From Arthrobacter alpinus (GTDB lineage: Bacteria; Actinomycetota; Actinomycetes; Actinomycetales; Micrococcaceae), in contig NZ_FNTV01000001.1 of assembly GCF_900105965.1 (NCBI RefSeq), positions 1-64,000 of the forward strand: a DNA stretch of 64,000 bases, read 5' to 3'. This document shows, piece by piece, positions 19,485 to 31,128 of the stretch. The first letter of the stretch is position 1. Every line of letters begins with the position of its first letter. The notes beneath the pieces were generated by a model. The model did not search any database. It was not told the DNA's origin and saw only the letters and a list, made by a program, of their open reading frames with translations. The position numbers were made by a program, and so were the translations under genes.

Positions 19485-20468
19485 ATGGACAACGACAACC
19501 ACGATCTGGCCAAACTACTGCCAGCCTTGCCCATGCTCGTTGAGCTGGGGGCCAGCCGTCATGTGACTGCCACGGCCGAGGCGCTGGGGATTCCGCAGTC
19601 CACCGTGAGCCGAACATTGGCTCGCGCGGCAGAAGTTGTGGGTACGCCACTGGTGCTGCGCAAAGGGAGAGGCGTTGAGCTGACGCCGGCTGCGCTTGCC
19701 CTGATCCCGCGGGCGGCAGAGGCCCTGGAGGCGATCCGCGAAGGATTGGCCCAAGCGCGGGAAGAATCCGGGCAACAGTTTGGCCGTATCCAGGTGGCTT
19801 TTCAGCACACCTTTGGAGAGGTTGCCCTGCCCATACTTATTCGCGCGTTTGCGCAAAACCATCCGGGCGTCACGTTCGACCTGCAACAGGGGAGCCGGGC
19901 TTTTTGCCTGGATCTATTGGCCACCGGATCTGCCGACCTGGCACTTGTGGCCCCGCCTCCTGCTCCGAGCAGGACAATAGGGTCCGAGGTGCTGTATTCG
20001 GAGCCGTTGAAGTTGGTGGTTTCCAGCGGGCACCAGCTGTTTGGTTCTAGCGGGGTAAGGCTCGACGCTGTTCGGGACGAGCCTTTCATCATGCTGGAAC
20101 CCGGCTACGGCATGCACTCGATTGTTGAGTCCCTGTGCCAACGCGCGGGCTTCCGTCCACGGGTGGCCTTTCAAGGCCAGGACCTGCATACGGTTCGCGG
20201 ACTCGTCTCAGCGGGCTTGGGCATTGCCGTGGCACCGCCGGAAAAGTTTGTTGCCCAGGCCGCGCCCGGTGGCGGCTTGGGGTGGTGCGAGGTGGAGATC
20301 ATTTGGCCCAGCGCGCATCGGGACGTGGGACTTGTCTGGCGGAACCGTGCTGATACTTCAGCCCAGGCCACCCGATTCAGGGATATGGTCCTGGGCGAGG
20401 GGCGGGATCTGTTGGGTGCGTCCCAATCCAGCACTGGATTGGGACGCGACCAGCGGAGCGCTGGCTAG
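19485..20468 (+). CDS. LysR family transcriptional regulator
   Basis: A 327-residue LysR regulator. The N-terminal HTH is seen in HVTATAEALGIPQSTVSRTLARAAEVVGTPLV, followed by a linker helix and a periplasmic-binding-fold effector domain (IQVAFQHTFGEVALPILIRAF onward). It probably controls the divergent MFS gene. The final about 17 codons are encoded by a perfect transcription-terminator hairpin at 20418-20447, so the C-terminal SSTGLGRD tail appears to be a by-product of that structure. The stop overlaps the convergent purU stop. Confidence 0.93.
   Translation: MDNDNHDLAKLLPALPMLVELGASRHVTATAEALGIPQSTVSRTLARAAEVVGTPLVLRKGRGVELTPAALALIPRAAEALEAIREGLAQAREESGQQFGRIQVAFQHTFGEVALPILIRAFAQNHPGVTFDLQQGSRAFCLDLLATGSADLALVAPPPAPSRTIGSEVLYSEPLKLVVSSGHQLFGSSGVRLDAVRDEPFIMLEPGYGMHSIVESLCQRAGFRPRVAFQGQDLHTVRGLVSAGLGIAVAPPEKFVAQAAPGGGLGWCEVEIIWPSAHRDVGLVWRNRADTSAQATRFRDMVLGEGRDLLGASQSSTGLGRDQRSAG
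20418..20447. terminator. Perfect 14-bp hairpin inside the 3' end of lysR
   Basis: GCGTCCCAATCCAG at 20418-20431 pairs completely with CTGGATTGGGACGC at 20434-20447, with a two-base gap. It sits between the convergent lysR and purU genes, whose stop codons overlap, so the only place for a shared terminator was within coding sequence. No T-tract. Confidence 0.7.
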
Positions 20469-21370
20469 CGCAGGACTACAGTCCGGTTCCCTGACAGGAT
20501 GATTCGGCCTTCGGCATGCCAACGCACGGCATTGGTGAGTGCCTTGCACTCTGCATCCTTGCCAACTGCAACGAGATCCGCAGGGCTGTACGTGTGGTCC
20601 ACGTCGATGACTTGTTGGGCGATGATTGGGCCTTCGTCCAGTTCGGCATTGACGTAGTGGGCCGTTGCACCTACCGTCTTGACGCCACGATCGTAGGCCT
20701 GGTGGTACGGCTTGGCGCCCTTGAAGCTTGGCAGGAAGGAGTGATGGATGTTGATGGCCCGTCCGGATAGTACAGACGTAAGGTTGTCGCTGAGAACCTG
20801 CATGTAGCGTGCCAGAACAACCAGCTCAACCTGGTACTCCTCGACCAGTGCCAGCAACTCTGCTTCGGCGGCTGGCTTCGTTTCAGGCGTTACTGGGATG
20901 TGGTGGAACGGGATGCCGTGCCAATCAACCAGGTCCTTGTGGGTCTCGTGATTGGATACGACGGCAACAATTTCCACCGGCAATTCACCGGTTCGGGCGC
21001 GAAAAAGCAGATCGTTGAGGCAATGGCCAAATTTCGAGACCATGACCATGATGCGTTCCTTGCGGCCCTGCGGTTCAAGACGCCAATTCATGCCCCATTG
21101 CTGGGCCACCGGCCCGAATTCGTGCCGGAGGTCGTCAGGACTTGGCCCATCAGTTCCGGCTATGAAGTGAACTCTCATGAAGAAGTGCCGCACCTGCTGG
21201 TCACCAAATTGCTTGATGTCCACGATGTAGCATCCGTGGTTCAGCAGGTACTGCGCCACGGCGTGCACGATGCCCGGAGATTCGGTGCAATCAAGAGTGA
21301 GGATGAATGCCCCACCCTCCTGAGGATTCGCAGGAGCAATGTCCGACGGCGTCAGCGGACCGGTGCTCAT
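20465..21370 (-). CDS. purU: Formyltetrahydrofolate deformylase
   Basis: A 301-residue cytosolic enzyme hydrolysing 10-formyl-THF to formate and THF, which frees folate when C1 units are in excess. An N-terminal ACT domain (about 22-100, with SPGIVHAVAQYLLNHGC) is followed by the formyltransferase fold. The catalytic Asn-His-Asp are in SNHETH, INIHHSFLPSF and LDEGPIIAQQ. The ATG overlaps the stop of the permease gene (ATGA), so purU is under the same leftward glycine riboswitch. This gives glycine breakdown a safety valve for C1 units. Confidence 0.96.
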   Translation of the reverse strand: MSTGPLTPSDIAPANPQEGGAFILTLDCTESPGIVHAVAQYLLNHGCYIVDIKQFGDQQVRHFFMRVHFIAGTDGPSPDDLRHEFGPVAQQWGMNWRLEPQGRKERIMVMVSKFGHCLNDLLFRARTGELPVEIVAVVSNHETHKDLVDWHGIPFHHIPVTPETKPAAEAELLALVEEYQVELVVLARYMQVLSDNLTSVLSGRAINIHHSFLPSFKGAKPYHQAYDRGVKTVGATAHYVNAELDEGPIIAQQVIDVDHTYSPADLVAVGKDAECKALTNAVRWHAEGRIILSGNRTVVLR

Positions 21371-22845
21371 TTTCCTGCCGAACTCTCAGCTCCGAGTTGG
21401 CTCTGCGCGTTGACTCGTTCAGATTCAAGGTCTTCCTTGAACTTCGCGTAGCGGGCCCGGTGACTGGGCGTCTTGCCGACGAGGTACCAAACCACCGCGA
21501 GGGCAATAAACCAGATGGGTGTCACCAGCAGGGCAATGAGCGTATCCACCTGAGTGGTCAGGGCCCACAAGACAAAGGCAAAGAAGGCGAAGACAACGTA
21601 GACCATGGGAATGCCGCCAGGCATTTTGAACTTCGAGGATTCATGCAGTTCGGGGCGGCGCCGGCGGAAGGCGAGGTAGCTGGCCAGAATGATGGACCAG
21701 ACAAAGACGAAGCAGACGGCGGCCACGGTTGTGACCATTTCAAAGGCCTTGCTGACGTCCTCGCCAACGTACAGCAACACGATGCTGGAGAGGAGCAAAA
21801 CGCAGGAGAGGAACAGCGCATTGTTGGGGACCTTGCGCTTGGACAACTTGGAAAACCGGAAAGGGGCATCGCCTTCCTGCGCCAGGCCGTAGACCATGCG
21901 GGAGGTGGAGTAGATGCCGGAGTTGGCTGAGGACATCGCGGACGTGAGGACCACAAGATTGATGATGGTGGCGGCCGCTCCGAGTCCCGCCATGGAGAAC
22001 ATGGCGATGAAGGGGCTTTGGCCTGCGGCGAACTGCGTCCAGGGAATGACCGACATCAGAATAACCAAGGCGCCTACATAGAAAAGCAGGACGCGGATGG
22101 GAATGGAGTTGATGGCCTTGGGCAGGTTCTTTTCCGGATCCTTGGCCTCGGCTGCTGTGGTTCCCACGAGCTCAATGCCCACGAAGGCAAAGACGGCGAT
22201 CTGGAATCCGGCGACAAAGCCCATGAATTCATTGGGGAAGAGTCCGCCGTGGCTCCACAGGTTCGTGAAGCTGGCCGTTCCGGTTTCAGATTGGAAACGG
22301 CTGAAGATCATGAACAAGCCCACACCGATCAGGGCGACAATTGCAACGATCTTGATGAGGGCAAACCAAAATTCCGTTTCGCCAAAGGCCTTCACGGTGG
22401 TCAGGTTCAGGACCAGCAGAATTCCGATGGTGACTACCCCGGGGACCCACAGCGCGATCCCCGGCAAGAGCACCTCCGAGTAGGCTGCGATGGCGATGAC
22501 ATCGGCGATCCCGGTGATGACCCAGCAGAACCAATACGTCCAGCCGGTGAAGAACCCGGCCCAGGGACCCAGCAGGTCCGCGGCGAAGTCGCTAAAGGAT
22601 TTGTAGTGGAGATTGCTCAGGAGCAGCTCTCCCATGGCCCGCATCACGAAGAACAGCATGAAGCCGATGATCATGTACACAAATATCACTGATGGTCCGG
22701 CTGCCGAGATGGTCTTTCCGGAGCCCATAAACAGTCCGGTTCCGATGGCGCCGCCGATGGCGATGAGCTGGATATGCCGGTTGCTCAGTTGCCGCTCAAG
22801 GTGGGGCTCGGCATCGGGTGTGGTGATGGATTGGTGGATCGTCAA
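21367..22845 (-). CDS. cycA: Amino-acid permease (D-Ser/D-Ala/Gly, CycA-type)
   Basis: A 492-residue APC-family proton symporter with 12 hydrophobic helices. The helix-1 signature IGGAIGTGLFMGSGKTISAAGPS (shown here by its ends) and the GVEL-like FVGIELVGTTAAEAKDPEKNLPKAI region place it with CycA/AnsP-type permeases. The preceding tandem glycine riboswitch (22893-23115) shows glycine is the physiological signal and supports glycine as substrate. The frame begins with TTG at 22845, about 50 bases after the riboswitch. Forms an operon with purU. Confidence 0.9.
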   Translation of the reverse strand: MTIHQSITTPDAEPHLERQLSNRHIQLIAIGGAIGTGLFMGSGKTISAAGPSVIFVYMIIGFMLFFVMRAMGELLLSNLHYKSFSDFAADLLGPWAGFFTGWTYWFCWVITGIADVIAIAAYSEVLLPGIALWVPGVVTIGILLVLNLTTVKAFGETEFWFALIKIVAIVALIGVGLFMIFSRFQSETGTASFTNLWSHGGLFPNEFMGFVAGFQIAVFAFVGIELVGTTAAEAKDPEKNLPKAINSIPIRVLLFYVGALVILMSVIPWTQFAAGQSPFIAMFSMAGLGAAATIINLVVLTSAMSSANSGIYSTSRMVYGLAQEGDAPFRFSKLSKRKVPNNALFLSCVLLLSSIVLLYVGEDVSKAFEMVTTVAAVCFVFVWSIILASYLAFRRRRPELHESSKFKMPGGIPMVYVVFAFFAFVLWALTTQVDTLIALLVTPIWFIALAVVWYLVGKTPSHRARYAKFKEDLESERVNAQSQLGAESSAGK

Positions 22846-22892
22846 AGGAAGGCCCTTCGTTTAGGTGGCAGGGTGCACCACGAAGATTTGCT

Positions 22893-23115
22893 TCCTCCCC
22901 ACTCTGTCTTGGACCTGAGAGTTTCCGCGTTTCCTTAGCAATCAAGGGGACGCTTGCACCTTCGGTGAGCCCGGATGTTCGGGCTGCTTTCCAGAGTTGC
23001 CTCGCCACGGCGGTACATGGGCCTGAGAGATTCCCGGGGAGGGTTTGCTCCTTCGGCGCCCACTGGATGTCTGCGCTACACGCAGATGTACCGGCGGAAC
23101 TCTCCCGCCGCGGAT
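22893..23115 (-). promoter_or_regulatory. Tandem glycine riboswitch, leftward (cycA-purU)
   Basis: Read on the minus strand this has both aptamers of the gcvT element. Aptamer 1 runs GCGGGAGAG, GCGCCGAAGGAGCAA, GGAATCTCTCAGGC. The linker and aptamer 2 run CAACTCTGGAAAGC, CACCGAAGGTGCAAGC, GGAAACTCTCAGGTC and close with GACAGAGTGGGGAGG. It measures glycine and, as established for permease-linked copies, could switch expression of cycA in either direction; on or off cannot be decided by eye. Confidence 0.95.
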
Positions 23116-23140
23116 CATAGGCACTTCAACAACTATATTG

Positions 23141-23154
23141 GTGACGCGAGTCAC
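23141..23154. promoter_or_regulatory. Divergent promoter region between the two riboswitches, with palindrome
   Basis: The 206 bases between the riboswitches hold both promoters. GTGACGCGAGTCAC (23141-23154) is a 5+4+5 inverted repeat. A minus-strand TATAGT (23132-23137) lies next to it and a plus-strand TAATAT (about 23306-23311) precedes the rightward riboswitch. A protein regulator site is possible but unproven. Confidence 0.35.
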
Positions 23155-23321
23155 AGATTATCCTGTGCCGTCACCGCGTGCAAGACGCGTCCGGCATGTG
23201 ATGAAACTTCCCGCCGACGCGCTGCCTGGAGACGGTTCATCGAGTGGACATTGTTTGGCTGGCCGCCAGACGTCGTGTAATGTGTGCTTCGAATCACCCA
23301 AATTTTAATATGCCTTTTGAA

Positions 23322-23514
23322 CCGTGGCGGGAGAGTCCTCCCAGCAATGTGGCGGCGCCGTAGGAGCAAATCCTCCCCAGGAATCTCTCAGGCCCCCGTA
23401 CCGTCATGGCGAGGCAACTCTGGAAAGCAGTCCATAAATTGTGGGCTCACCGACGGTGCAAAGTGGCTGAATAATCCACGGAATCTCTCAGGTCCAAGAC
23501 AGAGCGGGGAGGAA
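23322..23514 (+). promoter_or_regulatory. Tandem glycine riboswitch, rightward (gcvP operon)
   Basis: Two glycine aptamers in the order GGCGGGAGAG, GCGCCGTAGGAGCAA, GGAATCTCTCAGGC, then CAACTCTGGAAAGC, CACCGACGGTGCAAAG, GGAATCTCTCAGGTC and GACAGAGCGGGGAGG. It ends about 48 bases before the gcvP start. By analogy with gcv-linked elements it should switch the degradation operon on when glycine is high. Confidence 0.96.
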
Positions 23515-23562
23515 CCCCACCCATGCCGTACCTCTTGGTCCGGCCGTATCTTGGAGTTCCTG

Positions 23563-26442
<2,880 letters not shown>

Positions 26443-26460
26443 CACCGCAAAGGAATTCCC

Positions 26461-27594
26461 ATGACTGAGAACCACACAGCCCTTTACGGCGAGCACCAGA
26501 AGGCCGGCGCGTCATTCACCGACTTCGGTGGCTGGCAGATGCCATTGAAGTACTCCTCCGAGTTGGCTGAGCACCACGCGGTCCGCACCGCAGCTGGCCT
26601 CTTCGACCTCTCCCACATGGGTGAAGTTTGGGTGAGCGGCCCCGACGCCGCAGCCTTCCTTGACTACGCATTGGCTGGCAAGTTGTCAGCTGTGGCAGTG
26701 GGCAAGGCCAAGTACTCGCTCATCTGCAACGCAGACGGCGGCATCATTGACGACCTGATCTCTTACCGCCGCAGCGATGAGTTGTACCTGGTTGTACCCA
26801 ACGCCGGCAATGCCGCGACTGTTGCTGGCCTGTTGGCCGAGCGTGCCGCAGGTTTTGACGTGCAGGTTCAGGACGTCTCCGCGCAGACATCGTTGATCGC
26901 CGTTCAGGGCCCCAACGCCGAAGCCATCCTGTTGACCCTGGTACCGGCCGATCAGCACTCACTCGTCACGGAGCTGAAGTACTACGCGGCCGTTGAGGTG
27001 GGCATCACCGTCGGCGGCACTGTGCAGGAACTGCTGCTGGCACGTACGGGTTACACCGGCGAAGACGGCTTCGAGATCTACCTCCCCAATGACGACGCCG
27101 CCGCCTTGTGGCAGGCGCTCCTGGCCAACGGCCAGGACCAGGGGCTGATCCCGGCAGGCTTGGCCTCCCGTGACTCGCTTCGCCTGGAAGCTGGCATGCC
27201 GTTGTACGGCAACGAGCTTTCCGTAGGCGGCCACGCGTACTCCGCAGGATTGGGCCCGGTGGTCTCCCTCGCCAAGGAAAGCGACTTCGTTGGCAAGGCT
27301 GCCTTGGCTGCCATCAAGGAAGCGGGCGACGGCGTCTCCACTGGCCGCAAGCTCGTTGGCCTCAAGGGTGCCGGCCGCCGTGCGGCCCGTGGCCACTACC
27401 CGGTGCTCAAGGATGGCGTCACGATTGGTGAAGTCACCTCGGGCCAGCCCAGCCCCACCCTCGGCTACCCCGTGGCCATGGCCTACGTTGACGTAGCTCA
27501 CGCAGAAGTTGGAACCCAGCTCGACGTGGATCTGCGCGGCAAGGCAGAACCGTTCGAAGTTGTTGCACTGCCGTTCTACAAGCGCCAAAAGTAA
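26461..27594 (+). CDS. gcvT: Aminomethyltransferase, glycine cleavage T-protein
   Basis: A 377-residue THF-dependent enzyme releasing NH3 from aminomethyl-lipoyl-GcvH and forming 5,10-methylene-THF. The family start LYGEHQKAGASFTDFGGWQ, LFDLSHMGE, the catalytic Asp region, and RTGYTGEDGFEIY are all present; the C-terminal barrel (about 285-377) is complete. It begins 18 bases after gcvP with AAGGAATTCCCATG providing the ribosome site. A 233-base structured gap follows before gcvH. Confidence 0.97.
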   Translation: MTENHTALYGEHQKAGASFTDFGGWQMPLKYSSELAEHHAVRTAAGLFDLSHMGEVWVSGPDAAAFLDYALAGKLSAVAVGKAKYSLICNADGGIIDDLISYRRSDELYLVVPNAGNAATVAGLLAERAAGFDVQVQDVSAQTSLIAVQGPNAEAILLTLVPADQHSLVTELKYYAAVEVGITVGGTVQELLLARTGYTGEDGFEIYLPNDDAAALWQALLANGQDQGLIPAGLASRDSLRLEAGMPLYGNELSVGGHAYSAGLGPVVSLAKESDFVGKAALAAIKEAGDGVSTGRKLVGLKGAGRRAARGHYPVLKDGVTIGEVTSGQPSPTLGYPVAMAYVDVAHAEVGTQLDVDLRGKAEPFEVVALPFYKRQK

Positions 27595-27640
27595 CACCTG
27601 CCTGGTCTGTCGCCGGGGTCGCACTTGTCGAGACCCCGGC

Positions 27641-27782
27641 AACGGACCGGCGCTTTCGCGAAGGCCGAACTCGTGACGCAGCGACGACGGAGCCGGTGTT
27701 TTCGAAGGCGACGTAAAGGAGGCCCCCAAGGCCGTCCGCGGCCGACGGGCCGGATGGTCGCCGAGGAAATTCCGGTCCGTCG
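27641..27782. repeat. Nested palindrome and repeat cluster in the gcvT-gcvH gap
   Basis: Left arm 27685-27712 (CGACGGAGCCGG..GGCGAC) and right arm 27757-27782 (GTCGCC..CCGGTCCGTCG) are imperfect inverted copies, enclosing a second hairpin GGCCGTC..GACGGGCC (27730-27751). A third direct copy of the arm motif, ACGGACCGGCG..TTCG, begins at 27642, and a separate hairpin CCGGGGTC/GACCCCGG lies at about 27613-27639. No ORF. This looks like a REP/BIME-like element or a large RNA structure within the operon. Confidence 0.6.
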
Positions 27783-27827
27783 GCGCACCCACCACATTTT
27801 TACCAGACGAATTGAAAGGTTTACCCC

Positions 27828-28211
27828 ATGAGCAAAGTAGCTCCTGAACTGAAGTACTCCGCCGAACACGAGTGGATCGCGGCCGATGGTTCCGGTCCCT
27901 CCACGATCGGTGTCTCTGCTGTTGCAGCCGACGCCTTGGGCGACATTGTGTACGTTGACTTGCCCGAGGCCGGGTCCACCGTCACGGCAGGCGAAACGTG
28001 TGGCGAGATCGAATCCACCAAGTCCGTCTCCGACCTGTTTTCCCCGGTGACCGGCGTCGTCACCGAAGTAAACACCGCCGTCGTCGATGACCCTGCCGTG
28101 GTCAACGCAGACCCTTATGGAGCCGGCTGGCTCTTCAAGGTTGAAGTTGAGTCCGTTGGTCCGCTGCTCAGCGCTGAAGAGTACGCAGCTTCCAATGGTG
28201 GCGAGCTGTGA
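27828..28211 (+). CDS. gcvH: Glycine cleavage H-protein
   Basis: A 127-residue lipoyl carrier shuttling the aminomethyl group between GcvP, GcvT and dihydrolipoyl dehydrogenase. The lipoyl Lys is K65 in [12 protein letters not shown]; the flanking [12 protein letters not shown] and [11 protein letters not shown] strands form the sandwich fold. The lipA gene downstream in this operon supplies the sulfur for its cofactor. The stop TGA overlaps the GTG start of glyA. Confidence 0.97.
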   Translation: MSKVAPELKYSAEHEWIAADGSGPSTIGVSAVAADALGDIVYVDLPEAGSTVTAGETCGEIESTKSVSDLFSPVTGVVTEVNTAVVDDPAVVNADPYGAGWLFKVEVESVGPLLSAEEYAASNGGEL

Positions 28212-29542
28212 GCGGCGTAAGCTCCACCGCGGATTCCGCGGTGGACTTCCTTCAAGTGGTCTCGCCGAGCCTCGATGCCCAGCTTTCAGCATTGGATCCC
28301 GAAGTAGCCGTTGCGATTGACGCCGAACTGAATCGCCAGCGCACCGGCTTGGAAATGATTGCTTCGGAAAACCACACAGCGGCGGCCGTCATGGCTGCCC
28401 AGGGCTCGGTTTTGACCAACAAGTACGCAGAGGGTTACCCGGGCCGCCGATACTACGGCGGTTGCGAGCACGTCGACGTGATTGAGAAGTTGGCCATTGA
28501 CCGGGTCAAGGCCCTGTTCGGCGCCGAGTACGCCAACGTTCAGCCGCACTCCGGTGCTCAGGCAAATGCCTCGGTCATGCACGCACTCATCAAGCCCGGC
28601 GATACCATCATGGGCCTGAACCTGGCCCATGGCGGACACCTGACGCACGGCATGAAGATCAACTTCTCCGGCAAGCTCTACAACGTGGTCCCGTACCAGG
28701 TTCGCGAAGATACGCACCAGGTTGATATGGCCGAAGTTGAGCGCCTGGCACTGGAACACAAACCGGCCTTGATCGTTGCCGGCTGGTCGGCCTACGCCCG
28801 CCAGCTCGACTTCGCCGAATTCCGCCGCATCGCCGACTTGGTGGGTGCCTACCTCATGGTGGACATGGCTCACTTCGCCGGACTCGTGGCCGCGGGCCTG
28901 CACCCCTCACCGGTGCAGCACGCCCACGTCACCACCTCCACCACGCACAAGACCCTGGCCGGTCCGCGCGGCGGCATCATCTTGAGCAACGACGAAGCCG
29001 TGGCCAAGAAGATCAACTCCGCTGTCTTCCCCGGACAGCAGGGTGGCCCGCTGGAGCACGTGATTGCCGGCAAGGCTGTGGCCTTCAAGATTGCCGCGTC
29101 ACCGGAATTCAAGGAGCGTCAGGAACGAGTTCTGGCCGGTGCCCGGATTCTGGCCGAGCGCCTGATCCAGCCCGATGTCGCTGCCAAAGGAATCTCCGTG
29201 ATTTCCGGCGGTACAGATGTGCACCTGGTGCTGGTTGACCTGCGCCATTGCGATCTCAACGGTCAGGAAGCAGAAGACCGCCTGGCCGCGATTGACATCA
29301 CCGTCAACCGCAACGCCGTGCCGTTCGATCCCCGTCCGCCCATGGTGACCTCGGGGTTGCGCATTGGTACGCCGGCCTTGGCGACCCGCGGATTCGGCGA
29401 GGCTGCGTTTGTTGAAGTGGCAAACATCATTGCCGAGGCGCTCATCACGGACGCCGCAGCGGATCTCTCGGAATTGCGCGCACGCGTGCAGGCCCTCGCC
29501 GCTGCTCACCCGTTGTACCCGTCCGTAGGGAATCTTTCCTAG
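28208..29542 (+). CDS. glyA: Serine hydroxymethyltransferase
   Basis: A 444-residue PLP enzyme joining 5,10-methylene-THF with glycine to give serine and THF, here working in the glycine-to-serine direction. Evidence: [28 protein letters not shown], and the PLP Lys in [15 protein letters not shown], plus [11 protein letters not shown] at the C-terminal part. It carries an N-terminal extension of about 25 residues before the usual start. Its GTG overlaps the gcvH stop, so synthesis of methylene-THF and its use are coupled. Confidence 0.97.
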   Translation: MSGVSSTADSAVDFLQVVSPSLDAQLSALDPEVAVAIDAELNRQRTGLEMIASENHTAAAVMAAQGSVLTNKYAEGYPGRRYYGGCEHVDVIEKLAIDRVKALFGAEYANVQPHSGAQANASVMHALIKPGDTIMGLNLAHGGHLTHGMKINFSGKLYNVVPYQVREDTHQVDMAEVERLALEHKPALIVAGWSAYARQLDFAEFRRIADLVGAYLMVDMAHFAGLVAAGLHPSPVQHAHVTTSTTHKTLAGPRGGIILSNDEAVAKKINSAVFPGQQGGPLEHVIAGKAVAFKIAASPEFKERQERVLAGARILAERLIQPDVAAKGISVISGGTDVHLVLVDLRHCDLNGQEAEDRLAAIDITVNRNAVPFDPRPPMVTSGLRIGTPALATRGFGEAAFVEVANIIAEALITDAAADLSELRARVQALAAAHPLYPSVGNLS

Positions 29543-29551
29543 CGGTACAGT

Positions 29552-29595
29552 TGCTCACTGCGGTGGCCACCTTGGAGGGTGTCCATCGCAGTGAC
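29552..29595 (+). terminator. Hairpin between glyA and sdaA
   Basis: TCACTGCGGTGG pairs with CCATCGCAGTGA (one G-T wobble) around a 16-base loop. It lies just after glyA, about 90 bases before sdaA. It may attenuate transcription into, or set mRNA stability of, the sdaA-lipA-metF part of the operon. No T-tract. Confidence 0.5.
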
Positions 29596-29681
29596 CGGCC
29601 ATACTTGCACCGACGTGGTGCATGCGGCCCTCCGGCCGAATTCGCACCGGAGTAGTATTTGCACTTGAGTGAGGTACTCAC

Positions 29682-31079
29682 ATGTCTGTAGGCGTTTTTG
29701 ACTTGTTTTCCGTGGGAATTGGCCCGTCCAGTTCCCATACTGTGGGGCCCATGAGGGCCGCCGCAGCCTTTGCACGTGAGCTTGCAGCGAAGGGCTTGCT
29801 CGAGAGCGTGGCAAGTGTTCGCGTCGACCTCTATGGCTCGCTGGCCGCCACCGGCCGGGGCCACGGCACCATGACCGCAGTGCTTCTGGGCCTTGAAGGG
29901 CGCGAGCCAGAACTGATTCTTCCCGCCGAGGTGGAATCCCGACTGGCCGCCTTTGCCACCGGAGAACCGCTGCTGCTGGGCGGCAGCGTTGCCCTTTCCT
30001 ATGGTGCCGATGACATCATCTTGCACCCCCTGACCATTTTGCCCCGGCACACCAATGGTGTGAAGTTCAGTGTGGGCGATGAAGCTCAGACGCTGTTGCA
30101 CGAGGCCACCTACTTCTCCGTTGGCGGCGGGTTCATCATTCGGGAGGGCGCCGTTGACGAGGCTGTGGCAGAGCTGGAATCCTCCAAGGCGCTCCTGCCG
30201 TACCCGTTCCGCACCGCTGCCGAATTGCTGGCACATTGCGAAACAACAGGCGGGAACTTCAGCGACGTCATGCTTGCCAACGAGCTTGTGGAGCGTAGCG
30301 AAGATGAGGTCCGTAGCGGTCTGCTGCACATTCGCGACGTCATGGAAGAGTGCAAGGATGCCTCTTTGACCCGTGAAGGTTTGCTGCCCGGTGGCTTAGG
30401 CGTCCGACGTCGGGCCCCAGGTTGGCATAAGCGCCTCCGTGAGGAGGATACCGACAGGGATCCAAAGTTCTGGCAGGAGTGGGTCAACCTCGTGGCGCTG
30501 GCCGTCAACGAGGAAAACGCGTCCGGCGGGCGCGTGGTTACTGCCCCCACCAACGGTGCGGCCGGCATCATCCCGGCCGTCATGTTCTACGCGACCCACT
30601 ACACCGACGGCATGCGCAATGCGCCCAAGGAGGCCATTGACGCCGTCGTGGTTAAATTCCTGCTGGCTGCCGGCGCCGTCGGGGTGCTGTACAAGGAACA
30701 GGCTTCCATCTCCGGCGCCGAGGTTGGTTGCCAGGGCGAGGTTGGATCGGCGTCGTCCATGGCGGCGGCAGGCCTGGCCGAGGTCATGGGTGGCACACCG
30801 CAACAGGTGGAAAACGCCGCCGAGATTGCCATGGAACACAACTTGGGACTGACGTGCGATCCCATTGGCGGGTTGGTGCAGGTTCCATGCATCGAGCGCA
30901 ATGCGATTGCTGCCGCGAAGGCCATCAACGCCGCGAAGATGGCTCTGTGGGGAGATGGCCAGCACCGCGTCTCTCTCGATGAAGTCATCATCACGATGCG
31001 TGAAACGGGACGCGACATGTCCTCCAAATACAAGGAAACAGCCATGGGCGGACTCGCCGTCAACGTGGTGGAATGCTAA
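29682..31079 (+). CDS. sdaA: L-serine ammonia-lyase (iron-sulfur, single chain)
   Basis: A 465-residue enzyme deaminating L-serine to pyruvate and ammonia by means of a [4Fe-4S] cluster. The N-terminal beta domain begins [26 protein letters not shown] (shown by its ends) and the alpha domain holds [15 protein letters not shown], with cluster Cys in GCQGEVGSA and the [18 protein letters not shown] segment; the protein ends in VVEC. It completes glycine to pyruvate conversion after glyA. The ATG at 29682 follows GAGGTACTCAC. Normal full length. Confidence 0.96.
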   Translation: MSVGVFDLFSVGIGPSSSHTVGPMRAAAAFARELAAKGLLESVASVRVDLYGSLAATGRGHGTMTAVLLGLEGREPELILPAEVESRLAAFATGEPLLLGGSVALSYGADDIILHPLTILPRHTNGVKFSVGDEAQTLLHEATYFSVGGGFIIREGAVDEAVAELESSKALLPYPFRTAAELLAHCETTGGNFSDVMLANELVERSEDEVRSGLLHIRDVMEECKDASLTREGLLPGGLGVRRRAPGWHKRLREEDTDRDPKFWQEWVNLVALAVNEENASGGRVVTAPTNGAAGIIPAVMFYATHYTDGMRNAPKEAIDAVVVKFLLAAGAVGVLYKEQASISGAEVGCQGEVGSASSMAAAGLAEVMGGTPQQVENAAEIAMEHNLGLTCDPIGGLVQVPCIERNAIAAAKAINAAKMALWGDGQHRVSLDEVIITMRETGRDMSSKYKETAMGGLAVNVVEC

Positions 31080-31128
31080 ATCCAACAGCAGTCGGCGCAT
31101 CTTCCGTGCCGGGCGAAGGAGTTTTTTC

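Noticed and set aside
23284..23562. 93-residue N-terminal extension of gcvP
   Set aside because: The extension is the translation of the glycine riboswitch; GcvP begins naturally at MTISSRP..FADRHIG.
30865..31128. Upstream extension of lipA overlapping sdaA
   Set aside because: It is sdaA read in another frame; lipA starts normally at 31129.
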